The notes: generated by a model from the sequence alone, not told the origin. 64,000 nucleotides of DNA from Streptomyces sp. P9-A4 (GCF_036634195.1 NZ_JAZIFY010000001.1:2862501-2926500); one strand, 5' to 3'. Shown: positions 1 to 8,638, counted from the stretch's first letter. A program made the numbers and translations.

Positions 1-714
1 GTTCTCGGCGGTCTGCTCCGAGAGGTGGACGTGGAGGGGGGCCCCGCGGTCCTCCGCCCAGCGGGCCACCGTGGACAGCTGGTCGGCCGGGACCGCCCGT
101 ACGGAGTGGATCGCCGCTCCGACGCGTACGCCGTCCCGGTCCTTGAGGGCCGAGACGCGCTCCGCCCACTTCTCCGCCGTGCCGTCGGTGAAGCGGAGCT
201 GGTGCCGCTCGGGGGCGGCGCCGAAGCCGGAGGAGAGGTACGCGGTGTCGAGGAGGGTGATGCGGATGCCCGCCTCCCCGGCCGCCGCGATGAGCGCCTC
301 GCCCATGGCGTTGGGGTCGGCGTAGGGGGCGCCGCCGGGCGCGTGGTGGAGGTAGTGGAACTCTCCGACGGCGGTGATGCCGGCGAGCGCCATCTCCGCG
401 TACACCGCGCGGGCGAGCGCGAAGTAGCTGTCGGGGGTGAGGCGCTGGGCGACGTTGTACATGACTTCGCGCCAGGTCCAGAAGGTGCCGGAGCCGACCT
501 GGACGGTGCCGCGCAGGGCGCGGTGGAAGGCATGCGAGTGGGCGTTGGCGAGGCCGGGGACCGTCAGGCCGCGGAGGGCGACGGCGCCCGGCGGAGGCGC
601 CTCCACTCCCGTCCGTACGGCGGTGATGCGGCCGTCCAGCACGTCCAGGGCCACGCCCGGCTCGACGTTCGTGTCGAGCCAGGCGTGTTCCAGCCAGTAC
701 GTCGTCAGCGGCAC
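1..714 (-). CDS. hutF: formimidoylglutamate deiminase HutF, 3' part beyond window
   Basis: An amidohydrolase-fold enzyme that converts N-formimidoyl-L-glutamate to N-formyl-L-glutamate and ammonia in cytosolic histidine degradation. The visible 238 residues begin [15 protein letters not shown] and contain the metal-binding HxH motif in NAHSHAFHRAL, then WTWREVMYNVAQRL and a HVHLSEQ strand typical of the family. The GTG start at 714 overlaps the last 10 bases of the upstream M20 gene, so the two are probably translationally coupled. Roughly half of the usual 440-460 residues lies beyond base 1. It is the third visible gene of a hutU-M20-hutF operon. Confidence 0.88.
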   Translation of the reverse strand, partial: MPLTTYWLEHAWLDTNVEPGVALDVLDGRITAVRTGVEAPPPGAVALRGLTVPGLANAHSHAFHRALRGTVQVGSGTFWTWREVMYNVAQRLTPDSYFALARAVYAEMALAGITAVGEFHYLHHAPGGAPYADPNAMGEALIAAAGEAGIRITLLDTAYLSSGFGAAPERHQLRFTDGTAEKWAERVSALKDRDGVRVGAAIHSVRAVPADQLSTVARWAEDRGAPLHVHLSEQTAEN

Positions 715-1922
715 GCCAGCTCCTCCAGTACGTCGGCGAGTGCGAGGACCCCGGCCACGCAGTCGTCCTCGGCCGCGGACTCGGCCGGGGAGTGCGAGAC
801 GCCGGTGGGGTTCCGTACGAACAGCATGGCGGTCGGGATCGATTCGGACAAAATACCCGCGTCGTGGCCCGCGCCCGTGCCGAGGACGGGGACCTTGCCG
901 GTCGTCCCGAGGATCCGGGACAGCTCGTCGCGCAGGGCGTGCGAGAACTCCACGACGGGTGTGAAGGACTCCCGTACGACGGTGAGGTCGATGCCCTGCC
1001 GGGTGGCGTGCTCCTGGGCGGCCTTCTCGATGCCCGCGATCACGGTGTCCAGGGAGTCCTGGTCGGCGGCGCGGGCGTCGAGCCAGCCGCGGACCAGGGA
1101 GGGGATGGCGTTGACGCCGTTGGGCTCGACGGCGATCTTGCCGAAGGTGGCGACGGCGCCGGCCAGCTCGGCCTCGCGGCGGGCGGTGAGGACCGTCTCC
1201 GCGTAGGTGAGCATCGGGTCGCGGCGGTCGACAAGACGGGTGGTGCCGGCGTGGTTGGCCTCGCCCGCGAAGTCGTACCGCCAGCGGCCGTGCGGCCAGA
1301 TGGAGGAGGCGATGCCGACGGGGTCGCCGGACAGGTCGAGGGCGCGGCCCTGCTCGACGTGGAGTTCGACGAAGGCGCCGACGCGGGCGAGCCGTTCGGG
1401 GTCCGGGCCGATCCCCGAGGGGTCGTACCCGGCCGCCTCCATGGCCTGCGGGAGGCTGGTGCCGGTGGCGTCGCGGAGCTCGTACGCCTGCTCCTTCGTC
1501 AGCCGTCCGGCGGTGAGGCGGGAGCCGACGCAGGCGAGGCCGAAGCGGGCGCCCTCCTCGTCGCCGAAGTTGACGATGGCGAGGGGGCGCTTGAACGAGA
1601 CGCCGCGGGAGCGGAGTTCGTCGAGCGCGGCGAAGGAGGAGACGACACCGAGGGGGCCGTCGTAGGCGCCGCCGTCGGGGACGGAGTCCAGGTGGGAGCC
1701 GGTGACGACGGCATCGCCCGCGGTGGGGTCGCCGAGCCAGGCCCACTGGTTGCCGTTGCGGTCGGTCTCGACGTCCAGGCGGCGGGCCTCGGCCTGCATC
1801 CGGAACCAGAGCCGGCAGTCGGCGTCGGCCTCGGTCCAGGCGTAGCGGCGGTAGCCGCCCGAGGCGGCGCTGCGGCCGATGGGCCGCAGCGACCGCCACA
1901 TGGCGTGGAAGCTGTCGCTCAC
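705..1922 (-). CDS. M20 amidohydrolase (allantoate amidohydrolase / N-carbamoyl-amino-acid hydrolase type)
   Basis: A 405-residue M20/M28-type metallohydrolase that removes N-carbamoyl-like or other N-acyl groups from amino acids. Metal-binding signatures are visible in order: [15 protein letters not shown] (about residue 70), DEEGARFG (about 115), ELHVEQG (about 180) and GTGAGHDAG near the C-terminus. The GTG start at 1922 overlaps the hutU stop (GTGA), so it is read in the hut operon. Databases usually call such proteins allantoate amidohydrolase, but the position between hutU and hutF suggests it hydrolyses N-formylglutamate, the step normally done by HutG. That role is inferred; the fold is clear. 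Confidence 0.85.
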   Translation of the reverse strand: MSDSFHAMWRSLRPIGRSAASGGYRRYAWTEADADCRLWFRMQAEARRLDVETDRNGNQWAWLGDPTAGDAVVTGSHLDSVPDGGAYDGPLGVVSSFAALDELRSRGVSFKRPLAIVNFGDEEGARFGLACVGSRLTAGRLTKEQAYELRDATGTSLPQAMEAAGYDPSGIGPDPERLARVGAFVELHVEQGRALDLSGDPVGIASSIWPHGRWRYDFAGEANHAGTTRLVDRRDPMLTYAETVLTARREAELAGAVATFGKIAVEPNGVNAIPSLVRGWLDARAADQDSLDTVIAGIEKAAQEHATRQGIDLTVVRESFTPVVEFSHALRDELSRILGTTGKVPVLGTGAGHDAGILSESIPTAMLFVRNPTGVSHSPAESAAEDDCVAGVLALADVLEELACR

Positions 1923-3595
1923 GCCGAGGCCTCTTCGTCGGAGCCCTCGCGCATCGGGACGCGGACGCCCTTCTCGTCGGCGACCCGCTCGGCGATGTCG
2001 TAGCCCGCGTCGACGTGGCGGATGACGCCCATGCCGGGGTCGTTCGTCAGCACGCGGCGGATCTTCTCGCCGGCGAGCTCGGTGCCGTCGGCGACCGAGA
2101 CCTGGCCGGCGTGGATGGAGCGGCCCATGCCGACGCCGCCGCCGTGGTGGATGGAGACCCAGGAGGCGCCGGAGGCGACGTTCACCATGGCGTTGAGCAG
2201 CGGCCAGTCCGCGATGGCGTCGGAGCCGTCGAGCATGGCCTCGGTCTCGCGGTACGGGGAGGCGACGGAGCCGCAGTCGAGGTGGTCGCGGCCGATGGCG
2301 AGGGGCGCGGCGAGGGTGCCGTCGCCGACCATGTCGTTGAACATGTCGCCGGCCTTGTCGCGCTCGCCCTGGCCGAGCCAGCAGATGCGGGCGGGGAGGC
2401 CCTGGAAGTGGACGCGCTCGCCGGCCATCTTGATCCAGCGGTGCAGCGACTCGTTCTCCGGGAAGAGGTCGAGGAGCGCCTTGTCGGTCTTGTGGATGTC
2501 CGAGGCCTCGCCGGAGAGGGCGGCCCAGCGGAACGGGCCCTTGCCCTCGCAGAACAGCGGGCGGATGTACGCGGGGACGAAGCCGGGGAAGGCGAACGCG
2601 CGGTCGTAGCCCGCGAGCTGGGCCTCGCCGCGGATCGAGTTGCCGTAGTCGAAGACCTCGGCGCCCGCGTCCATGAAGCCGACCATGGCCTCGACGTGCT
2701 TGGCCATCGACTCGCGCGAGCGCTGGGTGAACCCGGCCGGGTCCTTCGCCGCCGCGTCGGCCATGTCGTCGAAGGCGACGCCGACCGGGAGGTAGGCGAG
2801 CGGGTCGTGGGCCGAGGTCTGGTCGGTCACGATGTCGATCGGGGCGCCCTCGGCGAGCATCCGCGGGAGCAGCTCGGCGGCGTTGCCGAGGAGGCCGATG
2901 GAGAGCGGGCGGCGGGCGTCGCGGGCCTCGGTGGCGAGCTGGAGCGCGTGGGCCAGGTTGTCGGCCCTGACGTCCAGGTAGCGGTGCTCGATGCGGCGCT
3001 CGATGGCGCGCGGGTCGACGTCGATACAGATGGCGACGCCGTCGTTCATCGTCACGGCGAGGGGCTGGGCGCCGCCCATGCCGCCGAGGCCGGCGGTGAG
3101 GGTGATCGTCCCGGCCAGGGTGCCGTCGAACTTCTTCGCGGCGACGGCGGCGAAGGTCTCGTAGGTGCCCTGGAGGATGCCCTGGGTGCCGATGTAGATC
3201 CAGGAGCCGGCGGTCATCTGGCCGTACATGGTGAGGCCGAGGTGCTCCAGGCGGCGGAACTCCTCCCAGTTGGCCCAGTCGCCGACCAGGTTGGAGTTGG
3301 CGAGGAGGACGCGCGGGGCCCACTCGTGGGTCTGCATGACGCCGACCGGGCGGCCGGACTGGACGAGCATCGTCTCGTCCTGCTTGAGGGTGCGCAGGGT
3401 GCGGACCATGGCGTCGAAGGAGCGCCAGTCGCGGGCGGCCTTGCCGGTGCCGCCGTAGACGACGAGCTTGTCGGGGTGCTCGGCGACCTCGGGGTCGAGG
3501 TTGTTCTGGAGCATCCGGAGGGCGGCTTCCTGCTGCCATCCCAGGGCGCTCAGTTCCGTACCGCGGGCGGCTCGTACGGGGCGGGGTCCTGACAT
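1919..3595 (-). CDS. hutU: urocanate hydratase
   Basis: A 558-residue urocanase that hydrates urocanate to 4-imidazolone-5-propanoate using tightly bound NAD+, the second step of histidine breakdown in the cytosol. Family sequence is continuous from the N-terminus: [19 protein letters not shown], the glycine-rich [17 protein letters not shown]-binding loop (about residue 175), and the [15 protein letters not shown] region with the conserved catalytic Cys. Length is normal. A GGAGG box lies 8 bases before the ATG at 3595. It is first in a hutU-M20-hutF operon, preceded by a good promoter. Confidence 0.96.
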   Translation of the reverse strand: MSGPRPVRAARGTELSALGWQQEAALRMLQNNLDPEVAEHPDKLVVYGGTGKAARDWRSFDAMVRTLRTLKQDETMLVQSGRPVGVMQTHEWAPRVLLANSNLVGDWANWEEFRRLEHLGLTMYGQMTAGSWIYIGTQGILQGTYETFAAVAAKKFDGTLAGTITLTAGLGGMGGAQPLAVTMNDGVAICIDVDPRAIERRIEHRYLDVRADNLAHALQLATEARDARRPLSIGLLGNAAELLPRMLAEGAPIDIVTDQTSAHDPLAYLPVGVAFDDMADAAAKDPAGFTQRSRESMAKHVEAMVGFMDAGAEVFDYGNSIRGEAQLAGYDRAFAFPGFVPAYIRPLFCEGKGPFRWAALSGEASDIHKTDKALLDLFPENESLHRWIKMAGERVHFQGLPARICWLGQGERDKAGDMFNDMVGDGTLAAPLAIGRDHLDCGSVASPYRETEAMLDGSDAIADWPLLNAMVNVASGASWVSIHHGGGVGMGRSIHAGQVSVADGTELAGEKIRRVLTNDPGMGVIRHVDAGYDIAERVADEKGVRVPMREGSDEEASA

Positions 3596-3630
3596 GGGGG
3601 TGCCTCCTCGGATGTCGTTTAGATATTCAC

Positions 3631-3659
3631 ATCCTGGCGCTATGAATAGTTGTAGTCAA
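3631..3659 (-). promoter_or_regulatory. hutU promoter, TTGACT-N17-CAGGAT
   Basis: On the minus strand a TTGACT hexamer (3659-3654) lies 17 bases before CAGGAT (3636-3631), close to the housekeeping consensus for Streptomyces. The start of transcription would fall about 25-30 bases before the hutU ATG. The short inverted repeat GTTGACTACAAC (3660-3649) covers the -35 box and could be an operator. Seen directly; activity is inferred. Confidence 0.6.
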
Positions 3660-3708
3660 CAGGGCGATGCCCCACACCCCCGCGAGTCGGGGTGATGGGA
3701 TGGGCCTC

Positions 3709-5025
3709 ATGGCCTCCTCCCGTCGCGATCTCGCCGTCCGAGCCACCGTCGATCAAGGACTCCTCTCCCCCGCAGAACCGGTCGTCGCACTGCTCGACAC
3801 CGCTGGCATCCGCGCCTCCGCCACCGCCCTGACCAGCGCCTTCGCCGCCGTCACCGACGCCCACGTCCTGCACGCCTTCGCCGTCAAGGCCTGCCCCCTC
3901 GTCCCCGTCCTGCGCCTGCTGCACGAGGCCGGGCTCGGCGTCGAGGTCGCCAGCCCCGGCGAACTCGCCCTCGCGCGCGCCGCCGGGATCCCGCCCGGCC
4001 ACACCGTGCTCGACTCCCCCGCGAAGACCCCGGCCGAGCTGCGCCAGGCCCTCGCCCTCGGCATCGCCGTCAACGCCGACAACCTCCAGGAGCTGGCCAG
4101 GCTGGACGCGCTCGTCGCCTCCGCGCCCACCGCCTCGCCCCTGGGCCTCCGGGTGAACCCGCAGGTCGGAGCCGGTTCCATCGGGGCGCTCTCGACCGCG
4201 ACCGCCACCTCCAAGTTCGGTGTGGCGCTCCGCGACGAGGGCGCCCGCAAGACCGTCGTCCAGGCATATCTGGAGCGGCCCTGGCTGACCCGGCTGCACA
4301 CCCACACCGGCTCCCAGGGCGTACCGCTCGCCCTGATGGCCGAGGGGGTCGGAGAGGCGTACGCGCTCGCCGAGGAGATCAACCGCGCGGCCGGCCGGCG
4401 GCAGATCGACACCCTCGACATCGGCGGCGGGCTGCCGGTGAACTTCACCTCCGACGAGGAGACCCCGACGTACGCGGAGTACGCCCGGCTGCTCGCCGGC
4501 ACCGTCCCCGGGCTCTTCGACGGCCGCTACCGGCTCGTCACCGAGTTCGGGCGCTCGCTGCTCGCCAAGCACGGCACCGTCCTCGCCCGGGTGGAGTACA
4601 CCAAGACCTCCGGGGGCCGGCCGATCGCCGTCACCCACGCGGGCGTCCAGCTGGCCACCCGTACGGTCTACGCCCCCGAGGCCTGGCCGCTGCGCGTCCT
4701 CGCGTACGACTCCGAGGGCCGGCCCCGCACCGGGGAGGAGGTCGTCCAGGACGTGGCGGGCCCCGCCTGCTTCGCCGGGGACCTGCTCGCCACCGGCCGG
4801 GCCCTGCCCCCGCTGCGGCCCGGCGACGTGGTGGCCGTCCCGGACACCGGCGCGTACTACTTCGCGCACCACTACGCGTACAACAGCCTGCCCCGGCCCG
4901 GCGTGCACGGCTTCACGGTGGCGGAGGACGGGGCGGTCACCTTCGCGACCGTACGGAAGCCGCAGACGCTCACGGAGATCGTCGCCGAGTCGGGCGGCGG
5001 GGAGGCGGACGCGCTGGTGCGGTAG
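3709..5025 (+). CDS. PLP-dependent decarboxylase, diaminopimelate decarboxylase (LysA) type
   Basis: A 438-residue fold-type III (alanine racemase-like barrel plus C-terminal beta domain) decarboxylase. HAFAVKACPL holds the Schiff-base lysine, THTGSQGVPL and DIGGGLPVNF the phosphate-binding glycines, VTEFGRSLLA a substrate-loop strand, and AGPACFAGDLLA the catalytic Cys of the second subunit. It may decarboxylate meso-diaminopimelate or a related diamino or ornithine-like acid. Genomes of this group usually have another true lysA elsewhere, so an accessory role is likely. The ATG at 3709 is preferred because conservation begins near MASSRRDLAVR; in-frame ATGs at 3667 and 3700 are possible. 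Divergent from hutU. Confidence 0.75.
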   Translation: MASSRRDLAVRATVDQGLLSPAEPVVALLDTAGIRASATALTSAFAAVTDAHVLHAFAVKACPLVPVLRLLHEAGLGVEVASPGELALARAAGIPPGHTVLDSPAKTPAELRQALALGIAVNADNLQELARLDALVASAPTASPLGLRVNPQVGAGSIGALSTATATSKFGVALRDEGARKTVVQAYLERPWLTRLHTHTGSQGVPLALMAEGVGEAYALAEEINRAAGRRQIDTLDIGGGLPVNFTSDEETPTYAEYARLLAGTVPGLFDGRYRLVTEFGRSLLAKHGTVLARVEYTKTSGGRPIAVTHAGVQLATRTVYAPEAWPLRVLAYDSEGRPRTGEEVVQDVAGPACFAGDLLATGRALPPLRPGDVVAVPDTGAYYFAHHYAYNSLPRPGVHGFTVAEDGAVTFATVRKPQTLTEIVAESGGGEADALVR

Positions 5026-5123
5026 CGGGGGGCGGGGGCAGGCACCTCCGGCCCCGGCCGGTCCGGACCCGGATCCCGCCCGTCGGGTAGCGCCCCGTCC
5101 CCGCCCCGGTTTGCATGGGAACC

Positions 5124-5603
5124 ATGACTGGAACCGCTACCGGCACCACCTCCGTCGTCGTCGAGCGCCGGGTCGCCGCCTCCCCCGGGCGGGTCTGGGA
5201 GTCGATCACCGACCTGCCGGAGATGCCCCGCGTCCTCTCGGGCGTCGAGAAGGTCGAGGTCCTCACCGAGGGCGGCTTCGGGGTGGGCACGCGCTGGCGC
5301 GAGACCCGGCGGATGCTGGGCAAGGAGGCCACGGAGGAGATGACCGTGACCGAGTCCGAGCCGCCCGACCGGTACGTCACGGTCGCCGACTCGCACGGCA
5401 TGCGCTACGTCTCCGAGCTGACCCTCACGCCGGACGGGACCGGGGCCACCACCCTGCGGATGACCTTCTCCGCCACGCCCTCCGCCGGCCGCACCCCCGG
5501 CGTCCTCGGCCGGCTGATGGCCCGCTTCGGCGCGAAGGCCGTGGCCAGGGCGCTCGCCAAGGACCTGTCCGAGATCGCCCGGGCGGTGGAGTCCCGGAGC
5601 TGA
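5124..5603 (+). CDS. SRPBCC (START-like) family protein
   Basis: A 159-residue protein of the polyketide cyclase/START-like helix-grip fold, which binds hydrophobic ligands. VVVERRVAASPGRVWESITDLPEMPRVLSG is the typical first strand and following helix, followed by antiparallel strands and a long C-terminal helix (LGRLMARFGAKAVARALAKDL). No catalytic residues are evident and no signal peptide is seen, so it is probably cytosolic. ATG 5124 is chosen; ATG 5115 is also in frame. Its last eight codons and stop are copied imperfectly in the DNA just downstream. Confidence 0.75.
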   Translation: MTGTATGTTSVVVERRVAASPGRVWESITDLPEMPRVLSGVEKVEVLTEGGFGVGTRWRETRRMLGKEATEEMTVTESEPPDRYVTVADSHGMRYVSELTLTPDGTGATTLRMTFSATPSAGRTPGVLGRLMARFGAKAVARALAKDLSEIARAVESRS

Positions 5604-5645
5604 CGGGCCTGCTCACGGGCGGTGGAGTTCCGGGGCCGACGGGCC
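5583..5645 (+). repeat. 27-bp direct repeat spanning the SRPBCC stop codon
   Basis: Bases 5583-5609 (gene end, stop TGA and six further bases) recur at 5619-5645 with 24 of 27 matches. All three differences are transitions, and the stop TGA of the first copy reads CGA in the second. Period is 36 bases. It looks like a tandem duplication of the gene's 3' end that has since drifted. Confidence 0.7.
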
Positions 5646-5779
5646 GGTTCCGGGTCATTCCCACCGACGACTGGCATGTTCCGATGGAAAATGCCAGAAC
5701 ACCTCCCCGGGGGCGCTGCGTTCAGTAACGTCACCGTCACTGCCGCACGTTCGCACGCCGCATCGGGAGAGGAATCCGC

Positions 5780-6172
5780 GTGCCCGGAATCGACGAGTGC
5801 CTGACGGAGGCCATGACCCTGCCGGGTGCCCGCGGTGCCTCCCTGGTCGACTGGACCAGCGGACTCGCCCTCGGGACGGCGGGCGAATCCCCCGTCGGGG
5901 ACCATGAGACGACGGCCGCGGAGACCGCCGAACTCGCCCGGTCCGCCGCCGAGTTCGACTCCTTCGTCGCCGAGGGCGAGACCCCCTCCGCCGGGCCGCC
6001 CGTCGAGGACCTGATCGTCACCACCCGGGCCGGCTACCACGTGCTCCGCTTCGTCGAGACCTCCTTCGACAGCAGCGTCTTCCTGCACCTCTGGCTCGAC
6101 CGCGACACCGGCAACCTCGCCCTCGCCCGCATCCGGCTCCGCGACATCGCCGAGAGGCTGGTCCTCGGATGA
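5780..6172 (+). CDS. Roadblock/LC7-like protein, first gene of signalling operon
   Basis: A 130-residue protein starting at GTG 5780 behind a GAGAGGA site. It is clearly paralogous to the last gene of the operon (7409-7780): both carry GA-(S/A)-LVD-(W/Y)-TSG-(L/M)-ALGT near residue 20 and end with a strand-helix segment containing NLALAR or NLAMAR. Predicted alternation of helices and strands fits a Roadblock fold, which usually forms dimers that bind small GTPases or scaffold proteins. Its stop overlaps the next ATG (ATGA). The precise role is unknown. Confidence 0.7.
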   Translation: MPGIDECLTEAMTLPGARGASLVDWTSGLALGTAGESPVGDHETTAAETAELARSAAEFDSFVAEGETPSAGPPVEDLIVTTRAGYHVLRFVETSFDSSVFLHLWLDRDTGNLALARIRLRDIAERLVLG

Positions 6173-6936
6173 GCGCGGTCGCCACCCCCGTCTCCCCCAT
6201 GCTGGTCCGGCTCGCCGCCGAGAAGGCCACCGGCGCGCTGCTCCGCGACCACGGCACGCTCTATCTCGTCGACGGCCGGGTGGTGCACGCCGAGAGCCCG
6301 GCGTCCCCCGGTGTCGACGTGCTCCTGACCACCGGCGGCCGGTTGCCCCGCGAGGGCTGGGACGAGGCCGTCGACCGGGCCGGGGCGCACCGCGCGGTCG
6401 GCCGGTTCCTCGTCGACAGCGGCCGGCTGCACGACGGCGAGCTGGAGATCTGCCACCTCGGGGCCGTCTTCGACGCCGCCTTCTTCGCGCTCTCCCCCAC
6501 CAGCGGACCGACCCGCTTCCGGTACGGGGTGGGGCACTGGTTCGGCACGGTGCGGCCGGTGTCCGCCGAGGCCGTCGAGCGCGAGACGGTACGCCGCCGC
6601 GAACTCCTCGACGCCGTCTGGCCGTACGCCGCCGTGGACACCGCCCCGGTCGTGCCGCGCCCCGCCGCCCCCGGGCAGACGGTGGGGGCCCGCCAGCGCG
6701 CCCTGCTCGCCGCCGCCGACGGGGAGCGCACCCCGGCGGAGCTGGCCCGGCTGCTCGGCCGGCCCGCCTTCCACACCCTCCTCGACGTACGGCGGCTGGC
6801 CGCCGCCGGGCTCGTCGAGACCCCGCTCGACACCGGCCCCGAGCCCTCGCCGGCCCTCTTACCGGTTCTGCCGGTGGCCGACCCCGACATCGCCCTGCTG
6901 CGCCGGCTCCGTGACGCCCTGGAGGCACACCTGTGA
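6169..6936 (+). CDS. PATAN/DUF4388-like protein with C-terminal winged-helix-like region; contains a TTA codon
   Basis: A 255-residue protein. Residues 1-120 resemble PATAN/DUF4388 scaffold domains (LAAEKATGALLRDHGTLYLVDGRVVHAES, then a small alpha-helical region with VGRFLVDSGRL). Residues about 170-215 (RQRALLAAADGERTPAELA...TLLDVRRLAAAGLVET) look like a winged helix. Codon 231, at 6859-6861, is TTA (Leu). This is the only in-frame TTA I find among the genes of the window, so full translation should need the bldA tRNA. It lies late in the reading frame, after the putative winged helix. Start is coupled to the preceding gene by ATGA. Confidence 0.65.
   Translation: MSAVATPVSPMLVRLAAEKATGALLRDHGTLYLVDGRVVHAESPASPGVDVLLTTGGRLPREGWDEAVDRAGAHRAVGRFLVDSGRLHDGELEICHLGAVFDAAFFALSPTSGPTRFRYGVGHWFGTVRPVSAEAVERETVRRRELLDAVWPYAAVDTAPVVPRPAAPGQTVGARQRALLAAADGERTPAELARLLGRPAFHTLLDVRRLAAAGLVETPLDTGPEPSPALLPVLPVADPDIALLRRLRDALEAHL
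6859..6861 (+). promoter_or_regulatory. in-frame TTA (UUA) leucine codon, bldA-dependent translation point
   Basis: TTA is codon 231 of the 6169-6936 gene, in the run GCC CTC TTA CCG GTT. In Streptomyces, UUA is read only by the bldA tRNA, which matures late in growth. Translation of this gene, and possibly of the two genes after it through polarity, may therefore be developmentally timed. Confidence 0.8.
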
Positions 6937-6977
6937 TGAGGCGTGCCCTGCGCCTGCGCGCCGAAAGGAAACAGCTC

Positions 6978-7379
6978 ATGACGGCAGAAGCCGAGGTACT
7001 CGGCGAGCTCAGACGGCTGCGGGCCCGGCTGCCCCAGCTGACCGGGGCGCTCGCGGCCAGCGCCGACGGACTCGTCCTGGCCCACGACACCGTGGACGGC
7101 GAGGCGGAGAGCGTGGCCGCGCTGACGGCCGCCGCGCTGGGCGTCGGGCAGCGGCTGACCGACTGCACGGGCCAGGGCCGCTTCCGTGAGCTGCTCGTAC
7201 GGGGGGACAGCGGTTACGTCGCCACGTACGCGGCGGGCGGCTCGGCCGTCCTGACGCTGCTGGCGGAGCCCCGGATCAATGTGGGCCGGCTCCATCTGGA
7301 GGCCCGGAGGTCCAGCGTCCGGATAGGCGAACTCGTCGACGGCGCGCTGGAACGCAAAGACCTGAACCGAACCGGCTAG
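6978..7379 (+). CDS. Roadblock/LC7 domain protein (MglB-like)
   Basis: A 133-residue protein. VLGELRRLRARLPQLTGALAASADGLVLA is a classical Roadblock start, followed by the helix with AALTAAALGVGQRLTD, strands with GYVATYAAGGSAVLTLL, and a C-terminal helix. Family members act as dimeric regulators of small Ras-like GTPases or as sensor scaffolds. ATG 6978 is chosen because GAAAGGAA sits 8 bases before it; in-frame ATGs at 6933 and 6936 overlap the end of the previous gene. No GTPase gene is next to it, unlike the conservon (cvn) operons. Confidence 0.8.
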   Translation: MTAEAEVLGELRRLRARLPQLTGALAASADGLVLAHDTVDGEAESVAALTAAALGVGQRLTDCTGQGRFRELLVRGDSGYVATYAAGGSAVLTLLAEPRINVGRLHLEARRSSVRIGELVDGALERKDLNRTG

Positions 7380-7408
7380 GAAATCGATCCCGTAAAGGAA
7401 GTACGACC

Positions 7409-7780
7409 ATGGCGAACACCGAGACCTCCCTCAAGGAAGCTGCCTCCATCGACGGCGCGATCGGCGCGGCCCTCGTCGACTACACGAGCGGCATGGCGCT
7501 CGGCACGATCGGCGGCGGCAAGGAGCTCGACCTGAACGTCGCCGCGGCCGGCAACACCGACGTCGTCCGGGCCAAGGTCCGGGCGATGGAACTGCTCGGC
7601 CTCAACGACGAGATCGAGGACATCCTGATCACCCTCGGCGGCCAGTACCACCTGATCCGGCTGCTCAAGGGGCGCGGCACCAACGGCCTGTTCCTCTACC
7701 TGGCCCTGTCGAAGGACCGCGCCAACCTGGCGATGGCCCGCCACCAGCTCAAGAAGATCGAATCCGAACTGGAGCTGTGA
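7409..7780 (+). CDS. Roadblock/LC7-like protein, last gene of signalling operon
   Basis: A 123-residue paralogue of the 5780-6172 product, with GAALVDYTSGMALGT near residue 20, EDILITLGGQYHLIRLL in the middle and KDRANLAMARHQLKKIESELEL at the end. It starts at ATG 7409 after AAAGGAAG. It follows the classical Roadblock gene by 29 bases and is the last gene before a bidirectional terminator. No catalytic motif is seen; a protein-protein adaptor is the likeliest role. Confidence 0.7.
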   Translation: MANTETSLKEAASIDGAIGAALVDYTSGMALGTIGGGKELDLNVAAAGNTDVVRAKVRAMELLGLNDEIEDILITLGGQYHLIRLLKGRGTNGLFLYLALSKDRANLAMARHQLKKIESELEL

Positions 7781-7781
7781 C

Positions 7782-7810
7782 GGCCCTGTTCGTCACTCGA
7801 CGAACAGGCC
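7782..7810. terminator. bidirectional hairpin between Roadblock operon and rpiR-type gene
   Basis: GGCC-C-TGTTCGT, a 6-base loop, then ACGAACA-GGCC gives an 11-pair stem with one bulged C. It lies 2 bases after the Roadblock operon stop and overlaps the last codons of the convergent regulator gene, so it can serve both directions. Confidence 0.65.
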
Positions 7811-8638
7811 ACGCGCCGCCGCCTTCGCGTCGAACTCCTCCAGGCGCGCCTGTGCGTCCGGGAGTTCGTCGGCCATGGTCTCCAGAAGGACCCGGCCGAG
7901 CAGCATCGGCGCGCAGGCGGTGTCGAAGGCGAGCCCGGTGCCGACGGCGGCCGGGATGAGCAGGTCGCTGTGGGCGGCGACGGGCGCGAACGCCGACTCG
8001 GCGACGGTCACGACCGTGAGCCCGGCCGCCCGCGCGTACTCCAGGGCCTCGACGACCTCCCGGGGGTGCCGGGGCAGCGCGAAGCACAGCAGGGCAGTGG
8101 CCCCGGCCCGTACGGCCGCGTCGACGCGGTCGGTGAGCATCGATCCGCCCTCGTCGAGGAGCCGGACGTCGGGGTGCACCTTCGCGGCGAAGTAGGCGAA
8201 GCCGCGCGCCTGCGAGGAGGCGGCCCGCAGTCCGAGGACGGGCAGCGGGCGGGAGCGGGCGAGCAGCCGGCCGGCCCGTTCGACGGGGGCGGGGTCGGCG
8301 AGCAGTCCGGCGAGGTGCCTGAGGTTCTCGATCTCGGCGAGGACGGCCTGCTGGTACTCGTTGAGCGTCTCGTCCCGGCCCTCGCCGGCGTCCGGCTCGG
8401 GGGGCGCGACCTCGCGCAGATGGCGGCGGAGCGCAGGGTAGCCGTCGAAGCCGAGGGCGACGGCGAAGCGGGTGACGGAGGGCTGGCTGACCCCGGCGAG
8501 TTCGGCGAGTTCGACGCTGGACAGGAAGGGCACGTCGGCGGCGCGGCGCACCATGCTGTGCGCGATCCGCCGTTGGGTCGGCGTCAGCCGCTGCCCCTCG
8601 AAGAGCGCCTGCAGCCGCCCGGCCGGGCTGTCGCTCAT
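7793..8638 (-). CDS. MurR/RpiR-family transcriptional regulator
   Basis: A 281-residue regulator with an N-terminal HTH_6 domain (LTPTQRRIAHSMVRRA...SSVELAELAGVSQPSVTRFAVALGFDGYPALRRHL, about residues 18-75) and a C-terminal SIS sugar-isomerase-like domain (about 115-260). Family members bind phosphosugars and repress or activate catabolic or amino-sugar genes. ATG 8638 is followed by a normal-length protein. A perfect 6-bp inverted repeat 36 bases upstream is a plausible autoregulatory site. Its regulon is not visible in the window. Confidence 0.85.
   Translation of the reverse strand: MSDSPAGRLQALFEGQRLTPTQRRIAHSMVRRAADVPFLSSVELAELAGVSQPSVTRFAVALGFDGYPALRRHLREVAPPEPDAGEGRDETLNEYQQAVLAEIENLRHLAGLLADPAPVERAGRLLARSRPLPVLGLRAASSQARGFAYFAAKVHPDVRLLDEGGSMLTDRVDAAVRAGATALLCFALPRHPREVVEALEYARAAGLTVVTVAESAFAPVAAHSDLLIPAAVGTGLAFDTACAPMLLGRVLLETMADELPDAQARLEEFDAKAAARGLFVE

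Noticed and set aside
7249..7260. Other tta strings in plus genes, such as ggttacgtc in the Roadblock gene
   Set aside because: They are out of frame (GGT TAC); only 6859 is in frame.
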